5,500 nucleotides of DNA from contig JANXVQ010000681.1 in the NCBI GenBank assembly GCA_025351545.1, positions 1 to 5,500 on the forward strand, in the 5' to 3' direction. The stretch is from Spirosoma sp. (GTDB taxonomy: Bacteria > Bacteroidota > Bacteroidia > Cytophagales > Spirosomataceae). Each line of letters begins with the position of its first letter. Position 1 is the first letter of the stretch. Shown piece after piece: positions 5,024 through 5,500 of the stretch. A program made the translations under genes and the position numbers. The notes beneath the pieces were generated by a model that was given only the letters and a program-made list of their open reading frames with translations, searched no databases and was not told where the DNA came from.

Positions 5024-5500
5024 ATGGATAGGACGATACAGAATATTGGCAAAGGGGTATTAACGGGTGGTATAGCCGGCTTGCTGGTGGACCTAATTGG
5101 ACAGTGTCAGACAATTCAGTTAGCAGGGTATCCCTTGACTCTGAATAACATACTTAATCATTACGAACCTCAAAAAGGCTTAAAAGGTACACTTATTGGT
5201 GCTAGTGTGGGAGCAAGTTTGGGATTAGCATATTCAATCTTAGTTAGTGACGAGGACGAACCAACCGAGCGATTCAATCAAAACGAATTTCTTAAGCAGT
5301 TATTGAAACAAAGCAGGGTCGACCCGAATGCTCTTCAAAGTAAGTCTGACAGAAAAATAGTCGCAAAAGTGACCCGCTTTTTGTCAGAAACTTTTGCTGG
5401 AATTCTGTTTGATAAACCTCTTTTAGCAGGTTCGGTTGCAAGGCGCACCGCTGTTCATCCAGCCTCTGATTATGACATTGCCTTCGTGATTAAAGCTGGA
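5024..5500 (+). CDS. Nucleotidyltransferase (pol beta/CD-NTase fold) with hydrophobic N-terminus, 3' end outside window
   Basis: The 159 residues visible start MDRTIQNIGKGVLTGG and run off the window without a stop. LAGSVARRTAVHPASDYDIAFVIK (134-157) is the signature of the nucleotidyltransferase fold: G136-S137, eleven residues, then D149-Y150-D151, the two metal-binding acids. This matches the G[GS]-x9-13-[DE]h[DE] pattern of SMODS/CD-NTases and related minimal enzymes. The remaining catalytic acid would lie downstream. Before the motif come two glycine-rich hydrophobic stretches, about 8-26 and 52-74, the second with several small-x3-small repeats. They could be membrane helices or a glycine-zipper element. 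They are joined to the enzyme by an acidic linker (DEDEP, 76-80). The start follows a hairpin and an A-rich stretch. It may make a nucleotide second messenger or modify a macromolecule; with the C-terminus missing, the choice cannot be made. Confidence 0.8.
   Translation, partial: MDRTIQNIGKGVLTGGIAGLLVDLIGQCQTIQLAGYPLTLNNILNHYEPQKGLKGTLIGASVGASLGLAYSILVSDEDEPTERFNQNEFLKQLLKQSRVDPNALQSKSDRKIVAKVTRFLSETFAGILFDKPLLAGSVARRTAVHPASDYDIAFVIKAG

Overview
The window reads as part of a defence or accessory island from a Bacteroidota bacterium. A Cytophagales-type host of moderate GC is my best guess, with the genus undetermined. The reasons are that start codons have almost no Shine-Dalgarno sequences in front of them, the protein wording is typical of that phylum, and several antiviral-type gene families are packed together. 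This is inference from style; no rRNA or other marker is present.

Left part (1-2266). The first 80 bases hold the start of a minus-strand gene, probably a UvrD-like helicase. A 69-bp gap carrying a three-half-site TATTTG/CAAATA element separates it from a divergent two-gene operon. This operon encodes an RloA-like ABC/AAA15 ATPase and an RloB-like protein with a TOPRIM-like acidic pattern, joined by an ATGA overlap. ATPase plus TOPRIM-like nuclease is the architecture of several known phage-defence systems (RloAB/AbiL-like, and in broad outline PARIS and OLD).

Middle (2267-4311). An AT-rich stretch holds a reading frame broken by one TGA, whose end overlaps the next start codon by ATGA. Then comes a fused XRE-family HTH/ImmA-IrrE zinc metallopeptidase, followed 28 bp later by a PIN-domain protein. 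The pair has the layout of a toxin-antitoxin-like or protease-regulated module. The PIN protein, however, appears to have lost two of the four acidic active-site residues.

Right part (4312-5500). About 480 bp without a convincing gene is crowded with inverted repeats, including a hairpin with a U-tract that would terminate minus-strand transcription. This could be a structured non-coding RNA. It is followed by a 56-residue glycine/lysine-rich conserved-looking protein, a perfect 10-bp-stem hairpin, and the start of a nucleotidyltransferase of the DNA polymerase beta/CD-NTase fold. That last protein carries two glycine-rich hydrophobic segments before its GS-x11-DYD motif and runs off the window.

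The most interesting items are the possible structured RNA at 4419-4735 next to the small-protein/nucleotidyltransferase pair, the membrane-like N-terminus on that nucleotidyltransferase, and the degenerate PIN partner of the XRE-ImmA protein.
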